Assembly (NCBI GenBank): GCA_016722075.1
Contig: JADKGW010000002.1
Location: 434,001-498,000 of the forward strand
Source of the DNA: Candidatus Kouleothrix ribensis
GTDB taxonomy: Bacteria; Chloroflexota; Chloroflexia; Chloroflexales; Roseiflexaceae
DNA length: 64,000 nt
Direction: 5' to 3'
In this document: one piece after another, positions 43,106-51,164 of the stretch
How the letters are laid out: every line of letters begins with the position of its first letter
Numbering within the stretch: the first letter of the stretch is position 1
Notes under the pieces: model-generated
What the model saw: the letters and a program-made list of their open reading frames with translations, nothing else
The model's database searches: none
Told to the model about the DNA's origin: nothing
Translations under genes and position numbers: made by a program

Positions 43106-44980
43106 ATGCTTGAGCTGTTTCGTGGCGCCGCGCTGCCGCGCCGCCGCGCCTTGCTCACCAGCCTGGGCCTGCTGGCCGTAATCGGGCTGTGCGCACTGGG
43201 CGTGTATCTATGGCGCGCCAGCAGCGCACCGGCCAGGCGCAGCTATAGCCTGATCTACCCACACTACGACACCCTGACCGCGACGGTGAATGCGACCGGG
43301 CAGCTCGAGCCCGCCCAGGTGGTGACGCTGAGCTTCGCCAGCCCTGGCCGGGTGACCGAGGTGCTGGTGAAGGTGGGCGACCTGGTGGCGCCGGGCGCAG
43401 TGCTGGCCCGGCTCGACACGCGCGACCTGCAGCTGCGGGTGGCCCAGGCCGCCGCGCAGCTACGCCAGATTCAGGCCAGCCGCGACAAAGTCGCTGCCGG
43501 TGCGACGCCGGCCGAGCGCGCCGCCGCCGAGGCCCAGCTGGCCCAGGCCAACGCGCAGCTACGCCAGACGCAGGGTAGCGTCACCGCCGCTGATCTACGC
43601 GCGGCCGAGGCCCAGCTGGCCCAGGCCCAGGCTCAACTGGCCCGGCTAACCGGCGGGCCGCAGAGCACCGATCTACGCAGCGCCGAGGCCCAGCTGGCCC
43701 AGGCTCAGGCGAACTTGCAAACCCAGCGCAACCAGCTCTCGGCGGGCAAGACCAACGCCGAGCTACAGGTACAGCAGGCCACCAGCGCGCTGACCCAGGC
43801 GCAATCGCGCTATGCGACTGCGCTGCAGAACTGGCAGTATGTGCAAGACACCGGCAACGACCCGCTCACGCCCACGGTGCCCGACTCGACCCGGCCCGGC
43901 CAGAGCAAGCCCAACACGCTGAACGATGCCCAGCGCCAGCGCTACTACGACGCATTTGTGCAGGCCGAGGCGGCCCTGCACAGCGCCGAGCAGTCGGTGC
44001 AGCAGGCGCTGGTAGCGGCCGATAACGCGCGCCAGGCCGAGGTCAGCGGCATCCAGGCGGCCGAGCAACAGGTCGCGCTGGCGCAGGCCAGCCTCGACAA
44101 ACTGCGCGCCGGCGCCGAGCCCGACCAGCTGGCGGCAGCGCGCGCCCAGGTGGCCAGCGCGCTGGCGAACCTGAACAAGTTGCGCGGCGACCAGCGTGGC
44201 GGCGCGCTCGCAGCGGCGCAGGCCGGGGTCGCCCAGGCCCAGGCCAACCTCGAGCGCATCGTAGGTGGCCCGCAGCCGAGCGACCTGGCGGTGGCTGCGG
44301 CGCAGGTGCAGAGCGCCCAGGCTACGCTCGAGCTGGCCCAGCTGGCGCTGGATCAGGCCACGCTGACCGCGCCATTCGCCGGCGTGGTGGCCGAAATCAA
44401 CCTGCGGCCGGGCGAGGCACCCGGCGCCACGCGGGCGCCCCTGGTGCTGGCCGACCTCTCGAGCTACCACGTTGATGTAACCGTAGACGAAATCGACGTC
44501 TCGCGGATCGCTGCCGGCCAGCCGGTGACACTCACACTCGACGCGCTGCCCGACGCTGCACTGCCCGGCGTAGTCGAAGCGATCAGCCCGCTCTCATCTG
44601 CCGGCGCCGCTGTAACATCGTACCAGGTGCGGGTGACGACCAGCGCGCAGCAGCCCCAATTACGCGCGGGGATGTCGGCCAACGCCGATATTGTGGTGGC
44701 GCGCAAGCCGAACGTGCTGGTGGCGCCGCGCCGTGCCGTGCGCAACGACCGCGGCCGCTTGATCGTTGACGTCCCGCGCGACCAATCGCTGTGCCTGCTG
44801 CCGGCCGAGCAACGCCCAGCCGCGATCGACCTCGAGCAGCGCGAGGTAAAGACCGGCCTGAGCAACGAGCAGGTGATCGAGATCGCCGCCGGGCTCGACG
44901 ACCGCAGCTGCATCTATGTCGAGGGCATCGACGCGCGCTTGAACGTCCTGTTCGGCCCGCCGCCGGGCGTACGCCGCTAA
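43106..44980 (+). CDS. MacA/HlyD-like periplasmic adaptor with long coiled-coil hairpin
   Basis: From ATG 43106 (GAGG 6 nt upstream) the product is 624 residues, longer than usual MacA. One membrane helix (about 14-34) is followed by a biotinyl-lipoyl half (about 55-115), a very long Ala/Gln-rich helical hairpin (about 115-425) with repeated RxAEAQLAQAQAQL-type motifs, then the second lipoyl half, beta-barrel and membrane-proximal domains. The hairpin length is odd for a monoderm and may span a thick wall. A MacB-type permease follows. Confidence 0.88.
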   Translation: MLELFRGAALPRRRALLTSLGLLAVIGLCALGVYLWRASSAPARRSYSLIYPHYDTLTATVNATGQLEPAQVVTLSFASPGRVTEVLVKVGDLVAPGAVLARLDTRDLQLRVAQAAAQLRQIQASRDKVAAGATPAERAAAEAQLAQANAQLRQTQGSVTAADLRAAEAQLAQAQAQLARLTGGPQSTDLRSAEAQLAQAQANLQTQRNQLSAGKTNAELQVQQATSALTQAQSRYATALQNWQYVQDTGNDPLTPTVPDSTRPGQSKPNTLNDAQRQRYYDAFVQAEAALHSAEQSVQQALVAADNARQAEVSGIQAAEQQVALAQASLDKLRAGAEPDQLAAARAQVASALANLNKLRGDQRGGALAAAQAGVAQAQANLERIVGGPQPSDLAVAAAQVQSAQATLELAQLALDQATLTAPFAGVVAEINLRPGEAPGATRAPLVLADLSSYHVDVTVDEIDVSRIAAGQPVTLTLDALPDAALPGVVEAISPLSSAGAAVTSYQVRVTTSAQQPQLRAGMSANADIVVARKPNVLVAPRRAVRNDRGRLIVDVPRDQSLCLLPAEQRPAAIDLEQREVKTGLSNEQVIEIAAGLDDRSCIYVEGIDARLNVLFGPPPGVRR

Positions 44981-45036
44981 CGAAGTTATGCGTTCTGAGT
45001 TTTGAATTTGCGAGAAACTCAACACTCAACACTCCT

Positions 45037-46281
45037 ATGAACCTACTCGAATCCATCCGCATCGCCTTCGCCAGCCTGCTGGCCAATAAACTGCGCGCGA
45101 TTCTGACCATGCTCGGCATTATCATTGGCGTCGGCGCGGTGATTACCCTGCTGGCGCTCGGCGGCGCAATCCAAAACCTGGTGACGGCCCAGCTACAGGG
45201 GCTTGGCTCGAACCTGGTGTTCGTGTTCGCCGGCACCAACGACCCCGACCAGAACCGGCGAGTGCCGCCCGAGCTGACGAATGCCGATGTGGCCGCGCTG
45301 GCCGACCCACTGAATGTGCCGGCGGCGGCGGCGGTGTGTGGCTCGCTGACCCGCGGCGCACTCCTGGGCTATGCCGGGGCCGGCTTCGATGGGCGCGTGG
45401 CCGGCGTGAGCAGCAACTACCTTCAGGTGCGCAGCGCCAAAGTCGAGCTAGGCAGCTTCTTCGACCAGCAGGCGATCGAGGCCCGCTCGCGCGTGGCCGT
45501 GCTGGGCGCGAACGTGCGCACCACGCTGTTTCGCGACGACGACCCGATCGGGCGGCGCATCCGGATCAACGACATCAGCTTCGAAGTGATCGGCGTCATG
45601 GCCGCCAAAGGCGGCAACTTTGGCCCAAGCGAGGACGACCAGGTATTCGTGCCGCTCTCGACTGCCCAGCTGCGCCTGTTCCCGCCGCCGGCCGGCACGA
45701 TCAACCGCGTGCAGGTGAGCGTAATATACATCCAGGCGATCGACGCAGCCAGCATCGACACAGTGATCGACCAGGCCAGCGCGCTATTACGCCAGCGCCA
45801 CGGCCTGACCTACCAGGACAGTAACTTTACGCTGGTGACCCAGGAAGACCTGATCGCCTCGTTCGGCACGATCACCGGCGCGCTGACCGCGTTCCTGGGC
45901 GCGATTGCGGCGATCTCGCTGCTGGTGGGCGGCATCGGCATCATGAACATCATGCTGGTGAGCGTAACCGAACGCACGCGCGAGATCGGCCTGCGCAAGG
46001 CGGTGGGCGCACGCCGGCGCGACATTCGCACGCAGTTCCTGATCGAGGCGCTGGTGCTGAGCCTGACCGGTGGCCTGCTGGGGATCACGCTCGGCTTTGT
46101 GCTCTCGATTGCCGGCACCTACCTGCTGCGGCGGCTAGCCGCCGACGCCACCGCGCGCGTGCAGCTCGACGCAGTGCTACTGGCCACGATCACATCGGTG
46201 GCGGTCGGGCTAATCTTCGGCATGTACCCGGCCATCCGCGCCTCGCGGCTCAGCCCGATCGACGCGCTGCGTTACGAGTAG
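45037..46281 (+). CDS. MacB-like ABC permease subunit
   Basis: The 414-residue permease has an N-terminal helix and extracytoplasmic MacB-PCD domain (about 50-245), then FtsX helices with the LLVGGIGIMNIMLVSVTERTREIGLRKAVGARR signature and a C-terminal SPIDALRYE. ATG 45037 fits the family start but no ribosome-binding site is evident. It lies 56 bp after the adaptor. No ATPase gene accompanies it here, so it must use an ATPase encoded elsewhere, possibly at 12472. Confidence 0.92.
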   Translation: MNLLESIRIAFASLLANKLRAILTMLGIIIGVGAVITLLALGGAIQNLVTAQLQGLGSNLVFVFAGTNDPDQNRRVPPELTNADVAALADPLNVPAAAAVCGSLTRGALLGYAGAGFDGRVAGVSSNYLQVRSAKVELGSFFDQQAIEARSRVAVLGANVRTTLFRDDDPIGRRIRINDISFEVIGVMAAKGGNFGPSEDDQVFVPLSTAQLRLFPPPAGTINRVQVSVIYIQAIDAASIDTVIDQASALLRQRHGLTYQDSNFTLVTQEDLIASFGTITGALTAFLGAIAAISLLVGGIGIMNIMLVSVTERTREIGLRKAVGARRRDIRTQFLIEALVLSLTGGLLGITLGFVLSIAGTYLLRRLAADATARVQLDAVLLATITSVAVGLIFGMYPAIRASRLSPIDALRYE

Positions 46282-46314
46282 GGCTGGTTAGCACCAGGCT
46301 GGCACGGCGGCGTC

Positions 46315-46462
46315 TGATCCCAAATCCGGTTAATCGCTTGGTTTATGGTGGGGGGTCGGGGGCGGCTTTGCCGCCCCCGAAATGCTCTTTTGGTGTGCGG
46401 CGCCTGGCTTTGCCAGGCACCGCACACCAAAACGAACGTCATCAAACGGAGTTGGTATGAAA
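46315..46462. mobile_element. MITE-like element made of two long hairpins with imperfect terminal repeats
   Basis: The ends (complement of 46315-46336, and 46439-46460) match at 15 of 22 positions. Inside are two stem-loops: 11-bp perfect arms 46356-46366/46370-46380 (TCGGGGGCGGC...), and 20-bp arms with one mismatch 46388-46408/46412-46432 (TTTTGGTGTGCGG...). Both have TTT loops. It has no coding capacity, and lies between macB and the dehydrogenase gene. The stems could also act as a terminator for the efflux operon. Confidence 0.6.
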
Positions 46463-46524
46463 CGCCCATCCTCAAATACAGTATACTTGCGCCGGCATCC
46501 GTGCTAGGAGAAAGCGAGACGCAG

Positions 46525-47601
46525 ATGAGCAAGACGATCGTAGTGCTCGAAGGCGACCAGACTGGCCAGGAGCTGCTCGAGGAGGCGCTGCGCGTGCTCG
46601 ACCCAGGTGTCATCGGCGTCGACCTGCGCTTCGAGCGCTTCGACCTGAGCCTCGAGCAGCGGCGCACCACGCACAACCAGGTAGTACACGCAGCTGCCGA
46701 AGCCATGCTACAGGCTGGCCTGGGCCTCAAGGCCGCGACAATCACCCCCGAAGCCCAGGGCGATGTAGGCAGCCCAAACGCGATTCTGCGCGAGCATGTC
46801 GATGGCACGGTGATCGTGCGCACCGGCCGGCGCATTCCCGGCGTACGCCCGGTTGGCGGCGTCTACGCGCCGATCTCGGTCATTCGCATGGCTGTGGGCG
46901 ATGCCTACGGCGCCAAGGAGTGGCGCGAGGGCCAGGGGCTCGACGAGGTGGCCTATCGCACCGAGCACATCACCCGCCGCCACTGCCGGGCTGTGTCGGA
47001 ATACGCCTTTCGCCACGCTGCCAAGCTGCACGCCAAGGTCTTCGGCGGGCCGAAATATACCGTCAGCCCGGTGTACGAGGGCATGCTCAAAGAGGAAATG
47101 GACGAGGCCGCCCACCGTCACCCCGGCGTCAAATACGACCCTCAGCTGATCGATGCGACCTACGCGCTGCTGCTCGGCAACATGGGCGATGCTATGGTCA
47201 TCCCGACGCTCAACCGCGACGGCGACTGTATGAGCGACCTGGTGTTGCAGATGTTCGGCTCGATCGCCGGCTCGGAGTCGCTCCTGCTTGGCTTCGACGA
47301 CCAATGGAATACGCGCGTGGTGATGGCCGAGGCGCCGCACGGCACTGCGCCGGCATTGTTCGGCAAGAACCTGGCCAACCCCATGGCCATGATCCTGGCG
47401 GGCGGCTCGTTGCTCTCCTACATCGGCGGGGACGCGTCCATAGTCGCGCGTGCAATCTCCGAGGCAGTGTTCGAGGCCGTTTACGACGGAGTGCGCACCG
47501 CCGATCTGCAGGGCCACGCCACCACCAGCGCGTTCACCGACGAGGTGATCAAGCGCGTGCGCACGAAATTGGCCGTGTGGCCCTCGATCAGCTCGCAGTA
47601 G
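46525..47601 (+). CDS. Isocitrate/isopropylmalate dehydrogenase family protein
   Basis: From ATG 46525 the product is 358 residues, the usual family length. It has the SPNAILR motif in the substrate loop (S-x-N-x3-R pattern, as in isocitrate-type enzymes rather than the LLxLR of isopropylmalate dehydrogenase), the RIPGVRPVGG region, conserved D/N residues in LNRDGDCMSD and EAPHGTAPALFGKNLANPMA for NAD(P) and metal binding. It decarboxylates a 2-hydroxy-3-carboxylate substrate; which one is not certain. No leu or lysine genes are near. Confidence 0.87.
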   Translation: MSKTIVVLEGDQTGQELLEEALRVLDPGVIGVDLRFERFDLSLEQRRTTHNQVVHAAAEAMLQAGLGLKAATITPEAQGDVGSPNAILREHVDGTVIVRTGRRIPGVRPVGGVYAPISVIRMAVGDAYGAKEWREGQGLDEVAYRTEHITRRHCRAVSEYAFRHAAKLHAKVFGGPKYTVSPVYEGMLKEEMDEAAHRHPGVKYDPQLIDATYALLLGNMGDAMVIPTLNRDGDCMSDLVLQMFGSIAGSESLLLGFDDQWNTRVVMAEAPHGTAPALFGKNLANPMAMILAGGSLLSYIGGDASIVARAISEAVFEAVYDGVRTADLQGHATTSAFTDEVIKRVRTKLAVWPSISSQ

Positions 47602-47619
47602 GCGGCACTGCCGATCGCC

Positions 47620-48903
47620 TCAGGCCAGCGGCAGCACCAGCGAGAATGTCGAGCCGGCGCCTTCCTCGCTCGTGGCCCAGATGCAGCCGCCGTGGCCCTC
47701 GATCAGATGCTTGGCGATTGCCAGGCCCAGCCCGGTGCCGCCGGCGTTGCGCGTGCGCGCACGATCGACCTTGTAGAAGCGCTCGAACACGCGCGGCACC
47801 TCGGCCTTGGGAATACCAATACCGGTATCGGTGACGCAGATCAGCATCCAATCGCCTGGGCCAAGCGCCTGCGGCAGCACAAAGGCCGGCCGGCCCTGGC
47901 GCACCAACGGCAGCATGCGCTGGCGGCGCTCGCCGCGGGTGTACGGAAGCGCTGCGCCGCTGCGGCGCCGCTCGGCGAAACCGAGCTTGGGGGCGTCCGT
48001 CGCCACCGCGATCACGGTGGCGCGGATGGTGATCTGGCCGTCCGGCGGCGTGAACTTCACCGCGTTGTGCAGCAGATTCAGTAGCACCTGGCCCACCCGC
48101 CCGGCATCGATCAGCACCAGCGGCAGATCGGCATCCACCTCGGCACGTACCTCGAGCGACTTCCGCACGGCCTGCGGGCGGATGCGCTCGATCGCCCGCG
48201 TCGCCACCGGCGCCAGCTCGGTCGGCGCCAGCTTGAGCGCCACCCGGCCCGACTCGATCTGCGACAGCTCGTGCAGCTCGTCGACCAGCTGCGTGACGGC
48301 ATCGACCTCCTGGGCCATCTGGCTGAGCATGCGCTCGGCGATTGGCGGCGGCGGGGCCGACTGCAGCGTTTCGACTAGCAGCTTGATCGAGGCCAGCGGC
48401 GTGCGCAGCTCGTGCGACACATTCGCCACCATATCGCGGCGCGCGCGCTCGAGCAGGTTGAGCTGGGTTACGTCGCGGATCTGTAGCGCCACCCCGCGAA
48501 ACTCGCTCGCGTTGATCAGGCTGGCGCGCAGCCGCAGCGTACGGCCGACCTGGATGGGCTGGAGTACCAGCTCGCGCACTTCGCCATCGGCCAGCACATC
48601 CTGCACCAGCGTGTCGGCCTGGTAGTCGCGCACCAGCGTGATCAGCCCCACGCCCAGCGCGTCGGCGGCATCCAGGCCCAGCAGCAGCTCGGCCTGCTGG
48701 TTCATGTAGCGCACGCTGCGCTCGGGGTCGGTAATCACCAGCCCGGCGTCGAGCGCGTCGGCGGCCACGCGAAACATGGGCGTGAACAGGTCGATCGGTG
48801 GTGGAATGCTCTCGATGATCGTCAGCCGGCGGCGCCACAACCAGTAGGCCGCCACGACGGCAATGAGCAGAGCCACTGTTAAAAGGCTGTCGAGTGCGGT
48901 CAT
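47620..48903 (-). CDS. PAS-containing sensor histidine kinase (PhoR/WalK-like)
   Basis: From ATG 48903 the product is 427 residues. One membrane helix (about 5-24), a PAS domain (about 45-155), HisKA with VSHELRTPLASIKLL (phospho-accepting His) and HATPase with NLLHNAVKF, DTGIGIP and GTGLGLAIAK. An unusual insert of about 45 residues (APKLGFAERRRSG...) lies between the N and G1 boxes. Only a short N-terminal anchor is present, so it should sense an internal or membrane signal. It partners the response regulator 72 bp upstream (same strand). Confidence 0.9.
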   Translation of the reverse strand: MTALDSLLTVALLIAVVAAYWLWRRRLTIIESIPPPIDLFTPMFRVAADALDAGLVITDPERSVRYMNQQAELLLGLDAADALGVGLITLVRDYQADTLVQDVLADGEVRELVLQPIQVGRTLRLRASLINASEFRGVALQIRDVTQLNLLERARRDMVANVSHELRTPLASIKLLVETLQSAPPPPIAERMLSQMAQEVDAVTQLVDELHELSQIESGRVALKLAPTELAPVATRAIERIRPQAVRKSLEVRAEVDADLPLVLIDAGRVGQVLLNLLHNAVKFTPPDGQITIRATVIAVATDAPKLGFAERRRSGAALPYTRGERRQRMLPLVRQGRPAFVLPQALGPGDWMLICVTDTGIGIPKAEVPRVFERFYKVDRARTRNAGGTGLGLAIAKHLIEGHGGCIWATSEEGAGSTFSLVLPLA

Positions 48904-48975
48904 CTGAAATAAACACGCGGCACGCAACGCGCAACCCACGACGCGAGCGCAGTGTCTCCCTGGATTCTGGCCTGG

Positions 48976-49665
48976 CTATTGGGGTGGGATTTCGAAGCGG
49001 TAGCCGACGCCACGCACTGTCTGGATGTAGATCGGCCGGCCGGGGTCTGCCTCAACCTTTTCGCGCAGCCAGCGGATGTGGACATCGACGGTGCGGCTAT
49101 CGCCGAGGAAATCGTAGCCCCACACGCGTTCGAGCAGCACATCGCGCGAGAGCGCCATGCCGCGATTACGGATCAGGCAGGTCAGTAGATCGAACTCTTT
49201 CTGCGAGAGTGTCAGCTCGGCGCCGGCGCGCCAGGCCCGCCGCGAGCCAGTATCGACGCGCAGCGCACCGGCGTCGAGCACCTCGCGGCTACCGGCCGGC
49301 TGGCGGTCGCTACGGCGCATGATCGCCCGCACACGCGCCAGCAGCTCGCCCAGGCTGAACGGCTTGGACACGTAGTCGTCGGCGCCTAGCTCGAGCCCGG
49401 CGATCCGATCGACTTCGTCTTGCCGCGCCGTGAGCATCAGGATGGGCACATCGCTCTCCTGGCGCAGGATGCGGCAGACCGAGAAGCCGTCGAGGCGTGG
49501 CAACATTATGTCGAGAATCAGCAGGTCGGGCTGCTCGCGGCGGGCCAGCTCGATGCCATGAACGCCATCAGCAGCTGTCAGCACCGTGTAGCCCTCGCGC
49601 TCGAGGTTGTATCGTAGTGTCTCCGAAAGGGTCAGTTCGTCTTCGACCAGTAGGATGGTTGGCAT
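48976..49665 (-). CDS. OmpR/PhoB-family response regulator
   Basis: The 229-residue protein has a receiver domain (acidic pocket EDE, phospho-acceptor D52 in LLILDIMLPRLDGF, K101 in SKPFS) and a C-terminal winged helix with the RTVDVHIRWLREKVE and VRGVGYRFE motifs of the PhoB/PhoP branch. The promoter upstream has two TTAAxA direct repeats 11 bp apart that could be its own binding site. With the kinase it forms a PhoR/PhoB-like phosphate or envelope stress system. Confidence 0.95.
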   Translation of the reverse strand: MPTILLVEDELTLSETLRYNLEREGYTVLTAADGVHGIELARREQPDLLILDIMLPRLDGFSVCRILRQESDVPILMLTARQDEVDRIAGLELGADDYVSKPFSLGELLARVRAIMRRSDRQPAGSREVLDAGALRVDTGSRRAWRAGAELTLSQKEFDLLTCLIRNRGMALSRDVLLERVWGYDFLGDSRTVDVHIRWLREKVEADPGRPIYIQTVRGVGYRFEIPPQ

Positions 49666-49706
49666 AGTCTATCGTTTCGGATGTCTAAAACCATGGTTCG
49701 ATCGAT

Positions 49707-49738
49707 ATTGTAGTCTGTGGGTTTTAAATCCGTGTTAA
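49707..49738 (-). promoter_or_regulatory. Pho-box-like direct repeats and -10 of the response regulator
   Basis: On the minus strand TTAACA (49738-49733) and TTAAAA (49727-49722) repeat at an 11-bp period. They are followed 9 bp downstream by TACAAT (49712-49707). No -35 is present, as in PhoB-activated promoters, where the box replaces it. This suggests autoregulation. Confidence 0.5.
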
Positions 49739-49786
49739 GCCCAGATGAGTGGATCGACATCGGTGCGCCGCCACCCGGCGCCAATG

Positions 49787-50953
49787 TCACTCGGGCGTAG
49801 CCAGCCCGACGCCATCGCTGGCGCGGCAGATGTAGATCGTGGTGTCGCGGCCGGTGGCCTGGCGATAGGCGGCGGCAACGGCGTGCTTGAAGTGCGCGAC
49901 TGCGCTGGCTGCAACCAGGCTGACGGTACAGCCGCCGAAGCCTGCGCCAGTCATGCGCGAGCCATAGCAGCCGGGCACGGCCTGGGCCGCCGCCACCAGC
50001 GTGTCCATGGCGGGGATGCTCACCTCATAATCGTCGCGCAGGCTCACGTGCGACTCATTCATCAGCCGGCCGAACGCGGCCACGTCGCCGGCCTCGAGTA
50101 CGGCTGCGCTGCGCTGCGCGCGGTCGTTCTCGGTGATCACATGGCGCGCGCGGCGGCGCACCGGCTCGGGCAGCTCGGCCGCGTGCGCGTGAAACTGCGC
50201 GACGCTGACGTCGCGTAGCGCGCTGACTTTGGGGTACCACTGCTTAAACAGCTGCACCGCCGCGCCGCACTCTTCGCGGCGCTGGTTGTAGGCCGAGCCA
50301 GACAACCGCCGCTCGGTGTGGCTATCGCACACCACAATCTGCGCGTCGGCCGGCAGCGGCACCGGGCGGTAGCTCAAGTCGCGGCAATCGAGCAGCAGCG
50401 CGTGGTCGCGCCGGCCCAACGCCGAGATGAACTGATCCATGATTCCGCACTGCACGCCCACAAACGTGTTTTCGGCGCCCTGCGCCAGCAGCGCCAGCTC
50501 CTCGCCCAGAATATTCAGCCGGTTCAGCAGCTGGAAGGCGTAGCCGGTGGCCACCTCGAGCGCCGCCGACGACGACAGGCCCGAGCCACGCGGCACGTCG
50601 CTGGTGATCAGCACGTTCGCACCGCCGAGCGTGTGCCCGGCGATCAGCAGACCCTTGACCACACCGCGGATGTAGTTGCTCCAGGGGTGCTCGGTGCTAT
50701 GCGCGATCGGCGCATCGAGCGCGAACTCGTCTTCGTCGCCAAGGTCGACCGCGACCACATGCACCAGCGCGTCGTCGCGCGGGCGCGCAGCCACATAGGT
50801 TGCGCGGTCGATCGCGGCAGGGAACACAAAGCCGTCGTTATAGTCGGTATGCTCGCCGATCAGGTTGACGCGGCCAGGTGCGCGCACGATCAGCCGGGGA
50901 TGGATGGTATAGTGCTGCTCGAACTGCGCGCGGATCGTTTCGGCGTCGATCAT
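49787..50953 (-). CDS. galK: Galactokinase
   Basis: The 388-residue protein has the galactokinase signature GRVNLIGEHTDYNDGFVFP (about 28-46), the GHMP ATP site PRGSGLSSSAALEVA (about 123-137) and the GAGFGGCTVSLV motif (about 339-350). It phosphorylates galactose at C1. No galT or galE is adjacent, so it may work in salvage of polysaccharide-derived galactose. It is in the minus direction, downstream of bchH by 211 bp. Confidence 0.95.
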   Translation of the reverse strand: MIDAETIRAQFEQHYTIHPRLIVRAPGRVNLIGEHTDYNDGFVFPAAIDRATYVAARPRDDALVHVVAVDLGDEDEFALDAPIAHSTEHPWSNYIRGVVKGLLIAGHTLGGANVLITSDVPRGSGLSSSAALEVATGYAFQLLNRLNILGEELALLAQGAENTFVGVQCGIMDQFISALGRRDHALLLDCRDLSYRPVPLPADAQIVVCDSHTERRLSGSAYNQRREECGAAVQLFKQWYPKVSALRDVSVAQFHAHAAELPEPVRRRARHVITENDRAQRSAAVLEAGDVAAFGRLMNESHVSLRDDYEVSIPAMDTLVAAAQAVPGCYGSRMTGAGFGGCTVSLVAASAVAHFKHAVAAAYRQATGRDTTIYICRASDGVGLATPE

Positions 50954-51068
50954 GGGGGTTCTCGCTTAGGCTTATGCGGTTACGCCGCTGCGCATTATAG
51001 CATAGCGAGGTTGGCCGCTTGCAGGAGTCAGGCGATAGGAGCCAACCTGCCAACGGCCTATGTACATC

Positions 51069-51103
51069 GTGCGTAGTGCATAGTGTGTAGTGCGTCGTAT
51101 GCT
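51069..51103. repeat. Heptanucleotide tandem array before galK
   Basis: Five 7-mers GTGCGTA, GTGCATA, GTGTGTA, GTGCGTC, GTATGCT run without a break in the gap between galK and bchH. It is a short tandemly repeated repetitive sequence, variable in unit. Confidence 0.65.
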
Positions 51104-51164
51104 GCGATAGTGCCAACCTGCCGCCCGCTCACTGCAGCCCGCAACGAATGGGCGGCAGGCCGTA

